From positions 36,773,501-36,837,500 of the forward strand of contig NC_091966.1 in the NCBI RefSeq assembly GCF_036711975.1: DNA of 64,000 nt, written 5' to 3'. Positions 1-12,400 of this stretch are shown piece after piece; positions within the stretch are counted from its first letter, which is position 1, and the number at the start of each line of letters is the position of its first letter. This stretch comes from Onthophagus taurus (lineage: Eukaryota; Arthropoda; Insecta; Coleoptera; Scarabaeidae). The notes under the pieces are model-generated. The model worked only from the letters and a program-made list of their open reading frames with translations, searched no databases and was not told the DNA's origin. Both the position numbers and the translations under genes were made by a program.

Positions 1-371
1 TCGCAATTTTTTGGCAGAAAAGCTGCCTGAGTTTCTGGAGGATGTATCATACGCGACAGGAATTGCAATGTAGTTTATGTACGATGGTGCACCACCACAT
101 TTCAGTTTGGTTGCTCGTAATTATTTAACAGCAACATACGGATATCGCTGTATTGGTCAAGACCTGCTCGTTCCCCAGACTTTAACCCCCTGGGTTATTT
201 TTTCTGAGGATCTCTGAAGTCATTAGTTTACGCTACTCCAGTGGAGAATTTGGACGATTTGCGAAATCGAAGAATTGTTGGGTGTAACTCAATTACAAAC
301 GACGCTGGTGTGTTTGAAAGAGTTCGGCAGTCAATGACGAGAACATTGAATGCTTGTATTCACCCTGTATA
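1..371 (+). mobile_element. Tc1/mariner-superfamily transposase remnant
   Basis: Translation across several stops and frame changes gives pieces typical of an insect IS630/Tc1/mariner-type DDE transposase. These are a FLAEKLPEFLEDV-like stretch, then MYDGAPPHFSLVARNYL around position 80, then a frame-shifted tail resembling VYATPVENLDDLRNR and a NACIHP-like end. The DGAPPHFS block surrounds the second catalytic Asp region of this family. In-frame stops and a deletion after 'RCIGQD' show it is dead. The 5' part lies outside the window and no terminal repeat is visible. Confidence 0.75.
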
Positions 372-1309
372 ATGTTGGGGTTGGATTGGGTATAAAGTAT
401 TTAGCACATCTGTGTATTCGTTTCTTCAGAGTTTTGATTTTTTTTCTTTTTTCTTTGCTTTAGCTTACTCATTTCTATTTTATTTCTACTAAAAGTCAGG
501 AAACATTTTTTCCTATCTTTTTCGCTTATCTTTTTGGTATCTATGTGTTATACCAATTGCCTTGACAACAAGAGATCTCGGCGAAATTGCAAAAGAAAAC
601 CTATTCTACATATATATAGATATAACATTATATTATGTGTTATTGACCTTCGGATAAGTGTAATATCAAATATATCGCTTGGCCCGCAAGCGACGGAGTC
701 ATAATCAACACAAAATCCTAAATTTCTTGTTCTATGTTTAGCAGAGATCACTCTCCACCGAGATGTTGTAGTATGTGTTAACAAGTTTTGAGTGGATTTG
801 GTATTAAATGTAGCGCCTTGGCTGCATGTGACCTCGGTTTAATCAACCGATACCATGCATTTCTACCATAATCATGCGAAGTCATCAATTTTTCCCTCTA
901 AGATTAGTCGTCTTTATTTGTGGATTTGCCTTTTAGCAACTAAACTTCAATGTTGTCATGGTCATAATAGCAAAATATAGTTTGAAGATAGAAACTATTG
1001 CTAATGGTTTTCAACCATATTAGTTCTTAAAAAACACAGAGGTTAATACAAAACTTATTTTGTAAGTATGTATATGTATCAAGAAATGAGTGAAATCCAA
1101 TATAGATATCAGCTCTTTCTAGGAATACTTTTAACCAAATAGTAACAAAAATAAGATTTCTATAATCATCTTAAGGGACTTGTTTGTATAAAATTTATGT
1201 CAAACAAAAAGTCAAATCAGTCCCAACAAAAATTTATTTAATTTTAATATTTTTAAATCATTACAATACTTTTAAACAAACTTAATTATACTGATAAAGA
1301 AAAATCCCA
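372..1309. other. intergenic / 3' flank of boss-like gene
   Basis: AT-rich sequence with no supportable gene. A short piece near 810-850 (cgccttggctgcatgtgacc followed by tcggttt) resembles units of the GC-richer tandem repeat at 57.6-58.7 kb, so it is probably a lone copy of that family. The last ~100 bases are the likely 3' UTR of the receptor gene on the minus strand. Confidence 0.5.
1233..1238 (-). terminator. candidate poly(A) signal of boss-like gene
   Basis: On the minus strand an AATAAA hexamer lies about 72 bases past the stop codon. It is a reasonable polyadenylation signal, but the hexamer is common in AT-rich DNA. Confidence 0.4.
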
Positions 1310-3846
1310 TTAAAAACGAGTTAATTTATCAGGATTAATCGTAGATGCTGTCGATCCTTGATCACTTGGAGAACTGCAATAAACTTCTTCTTGAATTGTA
1401 TTACGTTTTTCAGCAACGATTGCATGATTATTAATCGCTGTAACGTTGACACAATCGTAAACATTCTGCAATAGAAGAAGAAATTAATAGTACGTCTCTT
1501 TAACAGGCAATAAAGGAAATCCTTATAATTATTTATGCAAAACATTTCACTAACTACTTACTAATTAAGCACAAGCACTGGAAGGTGGTAAACTGTAACG
1601 ATCTTGTGCAGTGCGGTGTTTCTTTTTGTTTATATACATCTAATCAACGAATGAAATAACTTAAGTAGTGAAGTAAAGGATGAGTAATTAATAGAAAAAA
1701 AATTTACCTGACCGGTTGCTTGATAAACATCCAAAGTATTTACAGCTAATGATGGCAAAGCACTTGTAAATCGATCTCGAGCTGCAGATACGGTTATTAA
1801 ATAAGTTCTTGGTATAAAAATCGTTCCAACAAGAATACTAGCGGTGACAACCAATCCGGCACATAACATCAGATCTTTCCAATAATCTCCAAGCATAAAA
1901 TATCCAGGAATCCAACAGCACCAATTACAAGTTATTAAAATAGTTGCGATAACAAAATAACGACCTTCTTTGTAATTTCTTTGAGATTTGGCAACAAGTG
2001 GGGATAAAATTAATAAAAGTATTAATAAAATAGCGTTGTACGATAAAAGATAAAATACAAAGGGCGTGTGGAAGATTTCTTCTTGGCATCTACCAACAAT
2101 TTGAAGACATAAAGCGCATTGCACGCTAAATATAAAAAAGGTTAAAAAAGATTGAACGACTCCGGCAACGTGAGACATAAATCCCACCTCATTTGAAGCG
2201 GTAGCTAATAGAATTACCCTTGAAAGTATCAATGAAAACGCCGCCGCATATGGTAAAGCTAAACAAAACGATCTAAACAAGATTATTGTTGGTTTTATAT
2301 CATCATCGCCATCAATTGCGAATGGAACGATTGAAACGTACATTAAAATAACAGCTATTAAAAGCAACACTGTTAAAGTTGGGTTCCCTTCGAATATTTG
2401 TTTTTTACACAAACGTGTTATGATGAATATAAAAATAGCAATGCAAAAGAGAACACCTAAAAGGGATATCGTTAAAATCGCATAAACCCAATCGTCAGAA
2501 CGTAATTTTATGACCCAAAAACAAGATTTTCTTTCTGACCAAAAATTTAAACAATTCTCTTCACAATAACTTAAAGAATTCTTACAATTATTATCGGAAT
2601 CATCGGAAGTGTTTGCGATTTTTTCGAAATAATCATTGTTATCGTTCAATTCAATGAATGTTTCATCGAACACGTTATAAATTGCTAATTTTTTAAGTGG
2701 TGCAAATTCCGATTCGATATTTTCCGAAACAAATATTTCGTAATTAAATTTCCCTTGCAGAGGTTCTATCTCGAAAAATTTAAGAATCTTAAAATTACTC
2801 GACGATGAAAGTGTTGTTTGCATGAAATATTTATCTTTTATACAAGGTAATAATAATAAGTCGTTCGTTATGTTGCAATTATTTTGTAGAAAAATTTTGA
2901 GTGATTTTGCGAAATTAATGAAAGGATTTGCTACGTCGAAAAAAATTGGAGTTGGCACGATTTTTGGTGGCTTTTTAGAATCGATAATAGTATCTTCGTT
3001 GTATCCTTGAATGAGATATGAACCATCTGGAATAGCTAAAAAGTTTAAATTAAAATTTGTCGTTTTTTAATTTTTATAAAATCTTACTTTCTAATCTTGA
3101 ACCATCAATAAGAACAAAAATAGCTTTTTTGACGTCTTTCAAACTAGATGAAATTATTAATGAATTATTGATCGAAACTCCATCTCCTATAATTACGTAT
3201 TGATTGTTGGGAGAAAATTGTAATATCTCTAAATCCCTGTGATAAAAAAAAATTAATACAAAACCCAAAAAGTTTTAACTAAAACCTACTTTGTTACCCA
3301 AACATTTTTTACGCACAACGAAGCCTCTCGGGTTGAAGTCAAAACTTCCTCAACAATATCACCTTCTTGCGCAATGATAGATAAATTTCCATTCCAATTC
3401 AACGCCGATAATAATTGAATAGTACCAGAAATTATTTGTTTATAATTTCGTTCGATATTCATAACGTGAATGTTTAAAACGTTACAAAATTCTCGTAATT
3501 GTAAAGATAAAAATTTCGATGTTATTACTCCAACGGTAAACTTCTGTTCTTGTTTTTGAAATATTTGATAAATAACATCGTAATATTGAGTTTCATTGCA
3601 TACATCGTATATCTCTAAGCCAAAAGTTAAAGGTGTTGCGATTTGAAGAACATTAAGTCTATCAACGATCCAAATAACCGAGTTAATTCTCGTCGTTCTA
3701 GCTTCCTCATGATGTTTATTTTCGCAATCTTCCAAATAAACTAAGTTAATATCCCCCGATATTTTATGAACTTCTTTGATTTTATTAGAAACGTTAAAAC
3801 TAGGATATATTTGTAAAATAATAAAAAATAACAATAATAATTTCAT
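1310..3846 (-). CDS. boss: bride of sevenless-like class C seven-transmembrane receptor
   Basis: Four exons join in frame: 3846-3290, 3236-3088, 3035-1708 and 1465-1310, with GT-AG introns of 53, 52 and 242 bp. They encode 729 aa. The start is the ATG at 3846, which has a good context (AACAATG) and opens a signal peptide (MKLLLLFFIILQIYPS). The ectodomain (about 20-417) begins with a class C ligand-binding fold: a DRLN helix, then LEIYDVCNET. A Cys-containing juxtamembrane region follows (CEENCLNFW). Seven hydrophobic helices span about 418-650, ending at GTIFIPRTYL. The tail of about 78 aa contains NVYDCVNV. In Drosophila, BOSS is the membrane-bound ligand of the Sevenless receptor tyrosine kinase on photoreceptor R8 and also acts as a glucose-responsive receptor; transfer of those roles here is inference. 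Another orphan class C receptor is the main alternative. Confidence 0.8.
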
Positions 3847-3948
3847 TGTTAAATAAAAATATTTTCGTGGGTGTTTGTTCAATTTCCGGCTTCTACGCTC
3901 TGATGAACTTCGCACACGACCACCACACTATATACCGACTAAACTCGT

Positions 3949-3957
3949 ACTGACTGA
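3949..3957 (-). promoter_or_regulatory. possible initiator of boss-like gene
   Basis: On the minus strand TCAGTCAGT, an arthropod initiator-like match (TCAGT), lies about 100 bp upstream of the receptor ATG. No TATA box sits about 30 bp before it. This is motif evidence only. Confidence 0.3.
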
Positions 3958-3959
3958 AT

Positions 3960-5039
3960 CAATAGACCTCCACGCACTAGCTAATACTGTATCACTAGAA
4001 ATGCTCTTATAAGTACTTCCACAACACTCAGCCATGTGACTAAATGCTATTGTAGTTACCAAGAAATGAAACATTGTTAGATCGATAAAAATTTAAATTT
4101 CGTTTTAACTTGATATCAAAGGTTTATTTCGAAATACCCTTATTAAGTTACTGTATTGAAATACAATGGAATTCTGTTTAGACGTTCTGTGTAATGAAGA
4201 AAGTTGAGATTTTCTTATCAATTTCAATACCGTGAATAATAATTGTTGCGTGATAAAGAAATTAATTTGGAATTTAATATTTTTTTAAACATTAATGCGT
4301 TATTTAACAAGTGAAGAAAATAATTTCTTTTATACAATAACACCTATGATGTGAATGCATTCTCTTTACGCCCACAAACAACGTATACATTCCAACGATA
4401 TTGGAATTTACAAATCTTATTTATCGAGTATGAACCAAAACATTTTTACCTCAATAGATAAGCGTATTCAATATTTAAGTAAAGCTATGTATTTAGTGAT
4501 ATACTCAAGATCTCTAGGTGAAACAATATTTCTAAGAATAAGCGAAGCTTGACAAAAACAGACGCTACAGTGATTATTGTGATGTTAAAAAAATAGGAGA
4601 CATGAGAACTTGGTTTTAAACATAATATTTTGAGTGATTGTGGAGGAAATGAAAGATATCAAGTTCTGTAAGGGAAGTAGCAGAAAGAGGAATTAATGGA
4701 GATGGAAATTGCGAAGTTGGCAAAAAATTGGAATTGTGTAATGGGATAGGTTTTAGGATGTTTTAGGAGAGGATATTTGTTGTGGTATTATGCAAAGAAT
4801 GTTAGTGTTGTGAATTTGTGTGTAAAGTGTTATATTGAGATATTGGGGATGGGCAGGATGAAAGATTCCAGTATTATAGTGGGAGAGAAGCTGAAAGCAG
4901 AAAAATTGATGATGGAGCCCACCTCCACAGCAGTGTAATAAGATATAACTTCTAGTTATATGACCCCATTCGCGCTTTTTTGAGATTTTCATGTCCGATA
5001 ACAAAATATTATAGCAAAGATTTTATTCAAGTAAAAAAA
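3960..5039. other. intergenic, upstream of boss-like gene
   Basis: AT-rich with no coding signal. Short ORFs (for example 4355-4552 and 4753-5004) have no recognisable domain or splice structure. Upstream control elements of the receptor may lie here, but none is identifiable. Confidence 0.4.
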
Positions 5040-6375
5040 CTATCGATATGTATTTTATCATCTACAGCATCGAAAAACATCAATTTTAATACTTTTTGAA
5101 TTTCCACATCCTAGTTAGAATGTAGCTATAATTGAATTAGTTCTGGTTATGAATTATGTATTTTTGTTTCATTATAATCAATTTTTATATAAAATATTTT
5201 CCACCGCCGCTTTTAGTTTTTGTATTATGATCATCTACAGCAACGAAAACATCAATTTTAATAGTTTGGGGATTTCCACATTCCAACTAGAATATAACTA
5301 TAACTGGGTTCACGCTGGTTATGGATTATGTTTTTTTGATTAATTACAATTAATTGATACACAAAATATTTTCCGTCATCAGTTTCAGTTCTTATGTTAT
5401 CATCATCTACAGCATCGAAAAACATCAATTTTAATACTTTTTGAATTTCCACATCCTAGTTAGAATGTAGCTATAATTGAGTTAGTTCTGGTTATGGATT
5501 ATGTATTTTTGTTTCATTATAATAAATGTTTATATAAAATATTTTCCACCACCGCTTTTAGTTTTTGTATTATGATCATCTACAGCAACGAAAACATCAA
5601 TTTTAATAGTTTGGGGATTTCCACATTCCAGCAAGAATATAGCTATAACTGGGTTCACTCTGGTTATGGATTATGTATTTTTGCTTAATTATAATTAATT
5701 TATATATAAAATATTTTCCTCCGCCGCTTATAGTTTTTGTGTTATGAGTTATAATCATCTACAGCAACGAAAAACATCACTTTTAATAGTTTTGGTATTT
5801 CCACATTCCAACTAGAATATAGTTATGATTGGGTTGGCTCTGACTATAGATTATGTATTTTTGTTTAATTATAATCAATTTATATATAAAGTATTTTTCT
5901 CCACCACTTATAGTTTTTGTGTTATGATCATCTATAGCAGTGAAAAACATCAATTTTAATACTTTGGAGATTTCCACATTCTAGCTAGAATATAGTTATA
6001 ATTGAGTTAACTCTGGTTATGCATTATGTATTTTTGTTTAATTATAATGAATTTTTATATAAAATATTTTTCTCCACCGCTTTTAGTTTTTGTATTATGA
6101 TCATCTACACTATCTACAGCAACGAAAAACATCAATTTTAATAGTTTCGGTATTTTCACATTCAAACTAGAACATGGTTATAGCTGGGTTCGCTCCGGTT
6201 ATGGATTATATATTTTTGATTAATTATAATCATTTTATACACAAAACATTTTTTTCTATCATTTTTAATTTTTGAGGTATGCTCAGTTTCAGTAACAAAA
6301 ATGATCAACTTTTGTACTTTGGAAATTTCTATTTTCCAACTAGAATGTAGTTATAACTGATTCAGCTCAGGTTAT
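5040..6375. repeat. tandem satellite, ~173-bp monomer
   Basis: About seven monomers. The landmark atctacagc recurs near 5059, 5233, 5404, 5578, 5757, 5930 and 6110, a spacing of 171-180 bp. Monomers alternate between two types. Those at 5059 and 5404 share a 'cgaaaaacatc...cctagttagaatg' form, and those at 5233 and 5578 share 'caacgaaaacatc...gtttggggatttcc', so the working unit there is a ~345-bp dimer. Most copies contain the palindrome ATGATCAT. Short ORFs (5149-5343, 5494-5688 and reverse) are by-products of the repeat. A copy of the family reappears at 63.8-64.0 kb. Confidence 0.9.
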
Positions 6376-6729
6376 GGATTATGCGTTAAGAAACTTGTGA
6401 TTCAATCTGTACTCCTTAAACCCTTGAATCTTAAATATTTGTTGCATATTCCAGTAAAAAAATTATGGAAAATGTTGAAAACGCTTTGCCTTTATGGGGT
6501 GACGATTAAGCTCGGAAAATGATTGCGCTAAGGGCAGGTATCATTCTAATTAGGCACATTTTATGAAAAGTCGCAAGTGCGTCTGTTGAAGAAGGTTTAT
6601 AAGGCCTAACTGGTGTTAGTATACAAATCTTTAAAACCAAGCTGTAAAAATTCTTAAAAAATTGTTTTGTTGCATAAGTAGATATAGATTATCTAATGAA
6701 TAACATTGCATTTAACGCTTTCTTGTTGA

Positions 6730-6885
6730 TAGGTGATGGACAAACCAATGAGCCATGGAGAGAGCAATACCAGGGATCAGTCTCACTGACAGAGTGCACA
6801 ATGAGGAGATACGAAGGCGCACTAAGATCACAGACGTAGTGGCGGTGAATGATGACCTGAAGTGGCGATAGGCAGAAGACGTCAT
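6730..6885 (+). mobile_element. LINE (non-LTR) ORF2 C-terminal fragment
   Basis: The plus strand reads GISLTDRVHNEEIRRRTKIT followed by DVVAVNDDLKWR, stop, AEDVIRQ. This closely follows the C-terminal region after the reverse transcriptase of a common insect non-LTR ORF2 ('LGISLRDRIRNEEIRRRT' type). No polymerase core or poly(A) tail is present, so it is a short dead fragment. Confidence 0.7.
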
Positions 6886-6889
6886 ACGA

Positions 6890-9400
6890 CAAGGCAGTAT
6901 TAGCTAGCCAAAAAAGATCATCCAGTGGAAGCCCTGTACAACAAATCAGAGTGTCGAAAGACCGCAATAGAGATGGCTGAGATTGAATTTTTGGTCCTCA
7001 TGGTATTATAGCTACATTCGAAGCATCTATCACATATTCGCATGTGTGTGCTAGTGATTAAATGAAGGAGAATAGAGCTAAGAGAAAAATATTCCATATA
7101 TATCATACAAATCCAGAAATATATATTCTGGAATTAACTGCTGTTTGGAAACCAGTATATATGCCTTATACTTAATGTTAGTATGTTGAGAGGTAAGCAT
7201 TCTTTCCCAACAAGAGGAGATTTAGTCGTTGTACATCTATTTAAAAAAAACAGTCAGAACTTAATCAACGAGGTATAGAGTAGTTGGACGACTTTGCTGA
7301 TATTTTCTGTCTTTCAATTTTTTCATATGGATCTGATGATCGATGTTGTCGCTCTGATGAATAGATATGGTCAAATAGAAAAATTAGATAGACGATGAAT
7401 TCAGAACTTGATAGACTTCGATGACCATGGTAGGTACTAAGAAAGGGTTTGAGCGTAGTAGAAAATATCTGGAACCTATCACATAGATCTTATTTCCAGC
7501 AACCACAAACATTATATGGGTAATTATACTAGCTAAATATAAACTTCACATTGTAAAAATTAAAATATCCAAAGAATCTTAAATACATTTTTTTTTGCTC
7601 CAAGTGTTGTCCTGAATAATCTCAAAGTAGAGATTCCAAAGTCTTTATAAATGACGAGCTACATTAATGTCATTAATTAATAGAAATTAAGCTTTTTCAT
7701 TTACATTTACGATACGGAGTGCTTTATTTCTTCAATGGTCTTCGAGCCATCGATGATTTCTTCTATTTTAGACTTTCGTTTAATTAGCTAATTACACTAA
7801 TAATTTCCTTGCAATAATAATTTCATGAATACAAATATTAAGTTTTAATATAAAGTTTGAAACCTCATCATAATGGATTCTTTTAAAAGAATCCGAAGGC
7901 AACATAATGTTCAGAATCGATTCGTTGGTAATCTACCAAAATTATAGAAGTGATTCAAAGGAAAAAATCCTGTTTGGGACAACTTGATTAAAAGAATACT
8001 GCCAAAACACCGTTCCCGACCTTCTTAACACTGAAGACATAGCGAGACCACCTTAGTATAACTTGAGCCATCAACTGGTTCGGGTTACATGTGAGGTGAT
8101 TTCGTTCAAAAATCTTCTTTTTCATAGTAAGTAATTGATAAAAAGTTAAATTATTTTAATTTTTTATGAAAGTTGAATCAAAACAAATCATAATTTGTAT
8201 TAATTAATTTTTTTGATTTTAAATGTTCTTTATTTGCGGTTGTTGACTTCGACAACCAAAACAGTGGGCGTAAACAAAAATAGTGATTAAGGAACCGGAT
8301 TCAAAATTAAGAAGAAACAAAGAATCACGATTTTCTTAACAATCACAAGTTTTTTGAAAACAAGTTCATTAAAAGAATCTGTGTTAAATTGAGTATCGTT
8401 TTTACAGTAAGAGAAATTTGGTTAAACCATTAAATGGTAGTTGCGAACGTTATTTGAATAACAATTAAGTTACGATTCGGTTAAAATTAATGTCATAAAA
8501 TACGACCTTAACATTCAAAACCTAATAAGTAACCCTAAAAAGTTAATGCCAACTTCTTTTAGTTCCTGTTTGACAACACTAACAAGATGAATAAATTGGC
8601 GGTCTAATTGATTTTAAAACCAGTTTAAACTCATTATAATCTTTTCCTTATTATTGATATTTAATTTGTTGGTCCAATCCAAAAGTATGCAAGGGTGCGT
8701 AACCTACTTGTTCAAGGATATATTAACAAACCGAATTAAATTGAAACTCAACAAAGACGTGACCGTAATACTCAAGAAATAAAAAGGATAGTAAGGATTA
8801 CAACTTCGATTAGTTAAGAAAGTATTAAAAAGGATCACTTTAAAATCACTTTCTTTATGGAAATATATAATTGCGAAATCAGAATATTAAGATACGCTTT
8901 GTATAAAATTGCATTGACCATCATAAATTGCGGTTAAATGATTTATTATAATGCATACAATGCCAATGTCACATTTTAAGCACGCACATTCTCGAAATTG
9001 AGCTTACACCGACCTTGATCGGTCAATGAACATTTTGGAGGTGAAAGAACGCGACATTAGCGTATACGTTATAATTGTTACATGGATAATATGGTAATCT
9101 CAAGACATACTTTATGCTTACGTTGTTTTTTTTGATGAGATGACTGTCAAAGAATTTAATCTCTACTTCTCGGTTTTTGCATGAGTAACGTAAGACCAGT
9201 TCTTGTCATTACCATAATTTCAACTTATCGGTCGTAAACCTGTTGTTTTAAATAAGACCATACAATGGCAAAACACCATCTATAAAACCAATTTTATGTC
9301 CTCCCATACAAAAAAGATTTTTTAATTTTTTTTTTATTCTAAAATAAAATTGTAGAAATATTGTTGATTTATGTGCATATTTTAATTTATTTTATTTTAT
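6890..9400. other. intergenic, upstream of LPMO gene
   Basis: No supportable gene. It holds a perfect 20-bp palindrome at 7875-7894 (listed separately). No convincing core promoter was identified before the LPMO ATG; the sequence just 5' of it is a T-rich run. Confidence 0.4.
7875..7894. repeat. perfect 20-bp palindrome
   Basis: GGATTCTTTTAAAAGAATCC reads identically on both strands. It stands alone in intergenic DNA. A function, such as binding of a dimeric factor, is unknown. Confidence 0.6.
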
Positions 9401-9406
9401 TTGAAG

Positions 9407-12400
9407 ATGCGATTTGTGTTTCTTTGTTGTTCGGTGATTTATTTTTTCACCTCGTATGTGAGAGGACATGGAAGACTTATGGATCCGCCGGCGAGAAATT
9501 CTATGTGGCGGTTTGGATTTCCAAACCCAGTAAACTATAATGATAATGAACTGTTTTGTGGAGGGTTTACAGGTAAATTTTTTGTGAATTATTTTTATTT
9601 CAAATATAACTTTTTGTACATAGAACTTTTTTGCATAATACTTAATCAGTTTGGCCTATTGTATCTGTAGCGAAACGAATTCAACACTACAAATAATTGA
9701 TTACAATTACCTTGCCTCAACTAATAGAAAAATAAAACTTGTGTAACATCGTTAAAAAGTTAAATCTTTAAATTTTCTGGAAAACACTCTCATTAAGTTT
9801 TCCAACTTCTTGCGTCTTTATTAAGTAACTTGAAAATGCTTTCAATAGGTTTGATCCATTTTGACACTCTCACCATCCACCTTTAAAGGATGCCGAAATT
9901 CTTTATTTTTATCCGATCATTCTCGTTAAATATCTTCGAGTTGCTTTTATTTTATTAGAACCTTATTAACTCGCATCAATCATTTTTTTCCATATTCTAG
10001 ATCCGTTGAATATTGTAAAAAATATCCCCTTTAACTATTTTAAGTTCTTCCTTCTTTTCCAGTAATAAGAAAATGTTTCCAACCATTATAGATCTATTTT
10101 GACACATACCATGAAGACTTTTCTATCTCCTTTTATCTTTTAAAAATGTTCAAGAGATACCAAAACAATGTTTTTTAGAAGTGATTAGAACCATTTTGAT
10201 ACAAATCAAACAGCATTTCCCATATTCCAACCTTTTAGATTTTTTTTGCAAAATGTCTCTTTTAACTATTTTTACTTCTTCACCCTTTTTAAGTAATAAG
10301 AGAATGTTTTGAAATATTTTGATACATATCAATAACCTTTTTCTATTTTCTGTTATTTATGAATCATTTTTAAAACTTGGTATGTTTTCAAAATGTTTTC
10401 AATCATTTTTTATAAAGGGTAAGTATACCATAGTTATTTTAAAAGTGATTAAAATCATTTTGATTCACAACACTTAGCTTTTCCCAATTTCTATATCCTT
10501 TAAATTTTCTGAAAAATATTTCTCTTTACCATTTTACCTTTTTCATCTTTTTCAAGTAATAAGAGATTGTTTTCAACCATTTTAAACTATTTTAACCCAT
10601 ACCAACATACTTTTTCTATCCTATGTTATCTTTCAAAAAGTTTCAAAAGACACCAAATACATTTTTTAAAGAAGTTGTGTATACTCAAGTTGTTTGCGAG
10701 TGATTAGAAGAATTTTAATTCACACCAGCCTGTATTATCCATATTCTAAATCCTTTAAATACTCTGGAAAATATCTTCTTTAACTATTTCAATCTCTTCG
10801 TTCTTTTCAAGTAATAAGAGAATGTTTACAAATATTTTGAACTATTTTGACATATATCAATAAGCTTTATCTATTTACTGTTATCTTTGAAACATTTTCA
10901 AAAGACACCAAAATCAGTTTTTTGTAGAAATTCAATACAGTGTAAATGGTTGTGACCTATGATTATATATAATATGGATTGAGCTAACTGAATATATCTA
11001 CTAACAAAAATGTTGCTCAAGGTGAATAGACGCAGATGGAAAGCGATAATGTGAAAGTGTAACAAAGATAGATATATTATATGTCAGTACGCTTCTATAT
11101 CTATCTCACTTCTATCAGTACACCCATTATATGGCAGTACGCTTCTATGTCTATCTCGGTTCGATCACCTTGCGCAAGCTATCTCTCTCGTTGGCTCAAT
11201 CCATATTATATATAATCAAAGGTTGTGACTGATTACAACAGTTTTGATTCACACAATTCAGCTTCTCTAATATAAGAAATTTTTACTTCTTCCTCGATGT
11301 TAATTAAGAGAATTTTTCCATCTATTTCACACTATTTGGACATATACCGACAAGCTATTTCTATCTCATGTTGTCTATTAAAAATATTCAAACGACACCA
11401 AAACGATCTTTTATAGATGTTGAAAGAATGTTAGATGAGGTTAGTTTTGTTTTGAAATGTTAATCATCTCGGCAAAGAATGTTGAGTAAGGTTAGTTTTT
11501 CTTTGTAATGTCAATTATACCGTGAAGGAATATTGAGCACGGTTAGTTTTCTTTTGAAATGTCAATCATTAAGATATTATGAACTATTCAAATTTCGATA
11601 TGATGAGAGCTCAATTGTCAAAATCAAAATAAATTTGTTTTTTAATAAGATTGTAGTAAAACTAAACATTTAGATGATTAATATCTTAAAATAAAGATTG
11701 ATAAATAGGAATTTTATGGAGATATGACACTTTATAGTTCAGTATCTACAACTCTTCAAATCAAGGTGTGCAAAACAAGGCGGAAGACAATAACATTTGG
11801 GAAATTGAAACTATTTTAGAAGTATATCCCATATGATAAATCAAAGTATGATGGTTGATTGAACCTCATACAAGTTTTTCTTACATAAAATTTGAGTGAA
11901 TCAAAACATTTAGATGATTGATATCTTAGAATAAAGCTTGATAAATAAGATTTTTACGATGATATGATAAATTACAGTTCAGTATCAAAATTCATAAAAT
12001 CGGATTGTTTACAACCAGGTGAAATTAGAGACATAAAACTTTTTCGTTGATAACTTTTGAGAGATTCAATATATTGTGATGCTGTATATAACAAAGGAAA
12101 GCCCACCAAATATGGTGATATGATATGGTCAGGTGGTATGAAGAGAATAATTCAAATCAGACTCTAATGTAAGATTACAATAGTCAAAAACAGCACACAA
12201 GTTTTTGTTCAATAACATTTGAATTAATCAACACATATAAATGACTAATATCATAAAACAGAGCTTGATTAATAAAAATGTTACGATGATATGATATTTT
12301 ACAACTCATTGTCTACATTTCTTAGAATCGGATTATTTAGAAGAAGATGAAACGGTTAAAATCGAGGTTCACTTTTTCGTCGATAACTTTTTAGACATTC

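Noticed and set aside
3847-3915. Upstream extension of the boss-like frame
   Set aside because: The frame is open to 3915 but the first codon there is GTG, and the ATG at 3846 with a signal peptide is the better start.
5040-6375. CRISPR-like direct repeats
   Set aside because: Contiguous monomers of a eukaryotic satellite with no short conserved repeat alternating with unique spacers.
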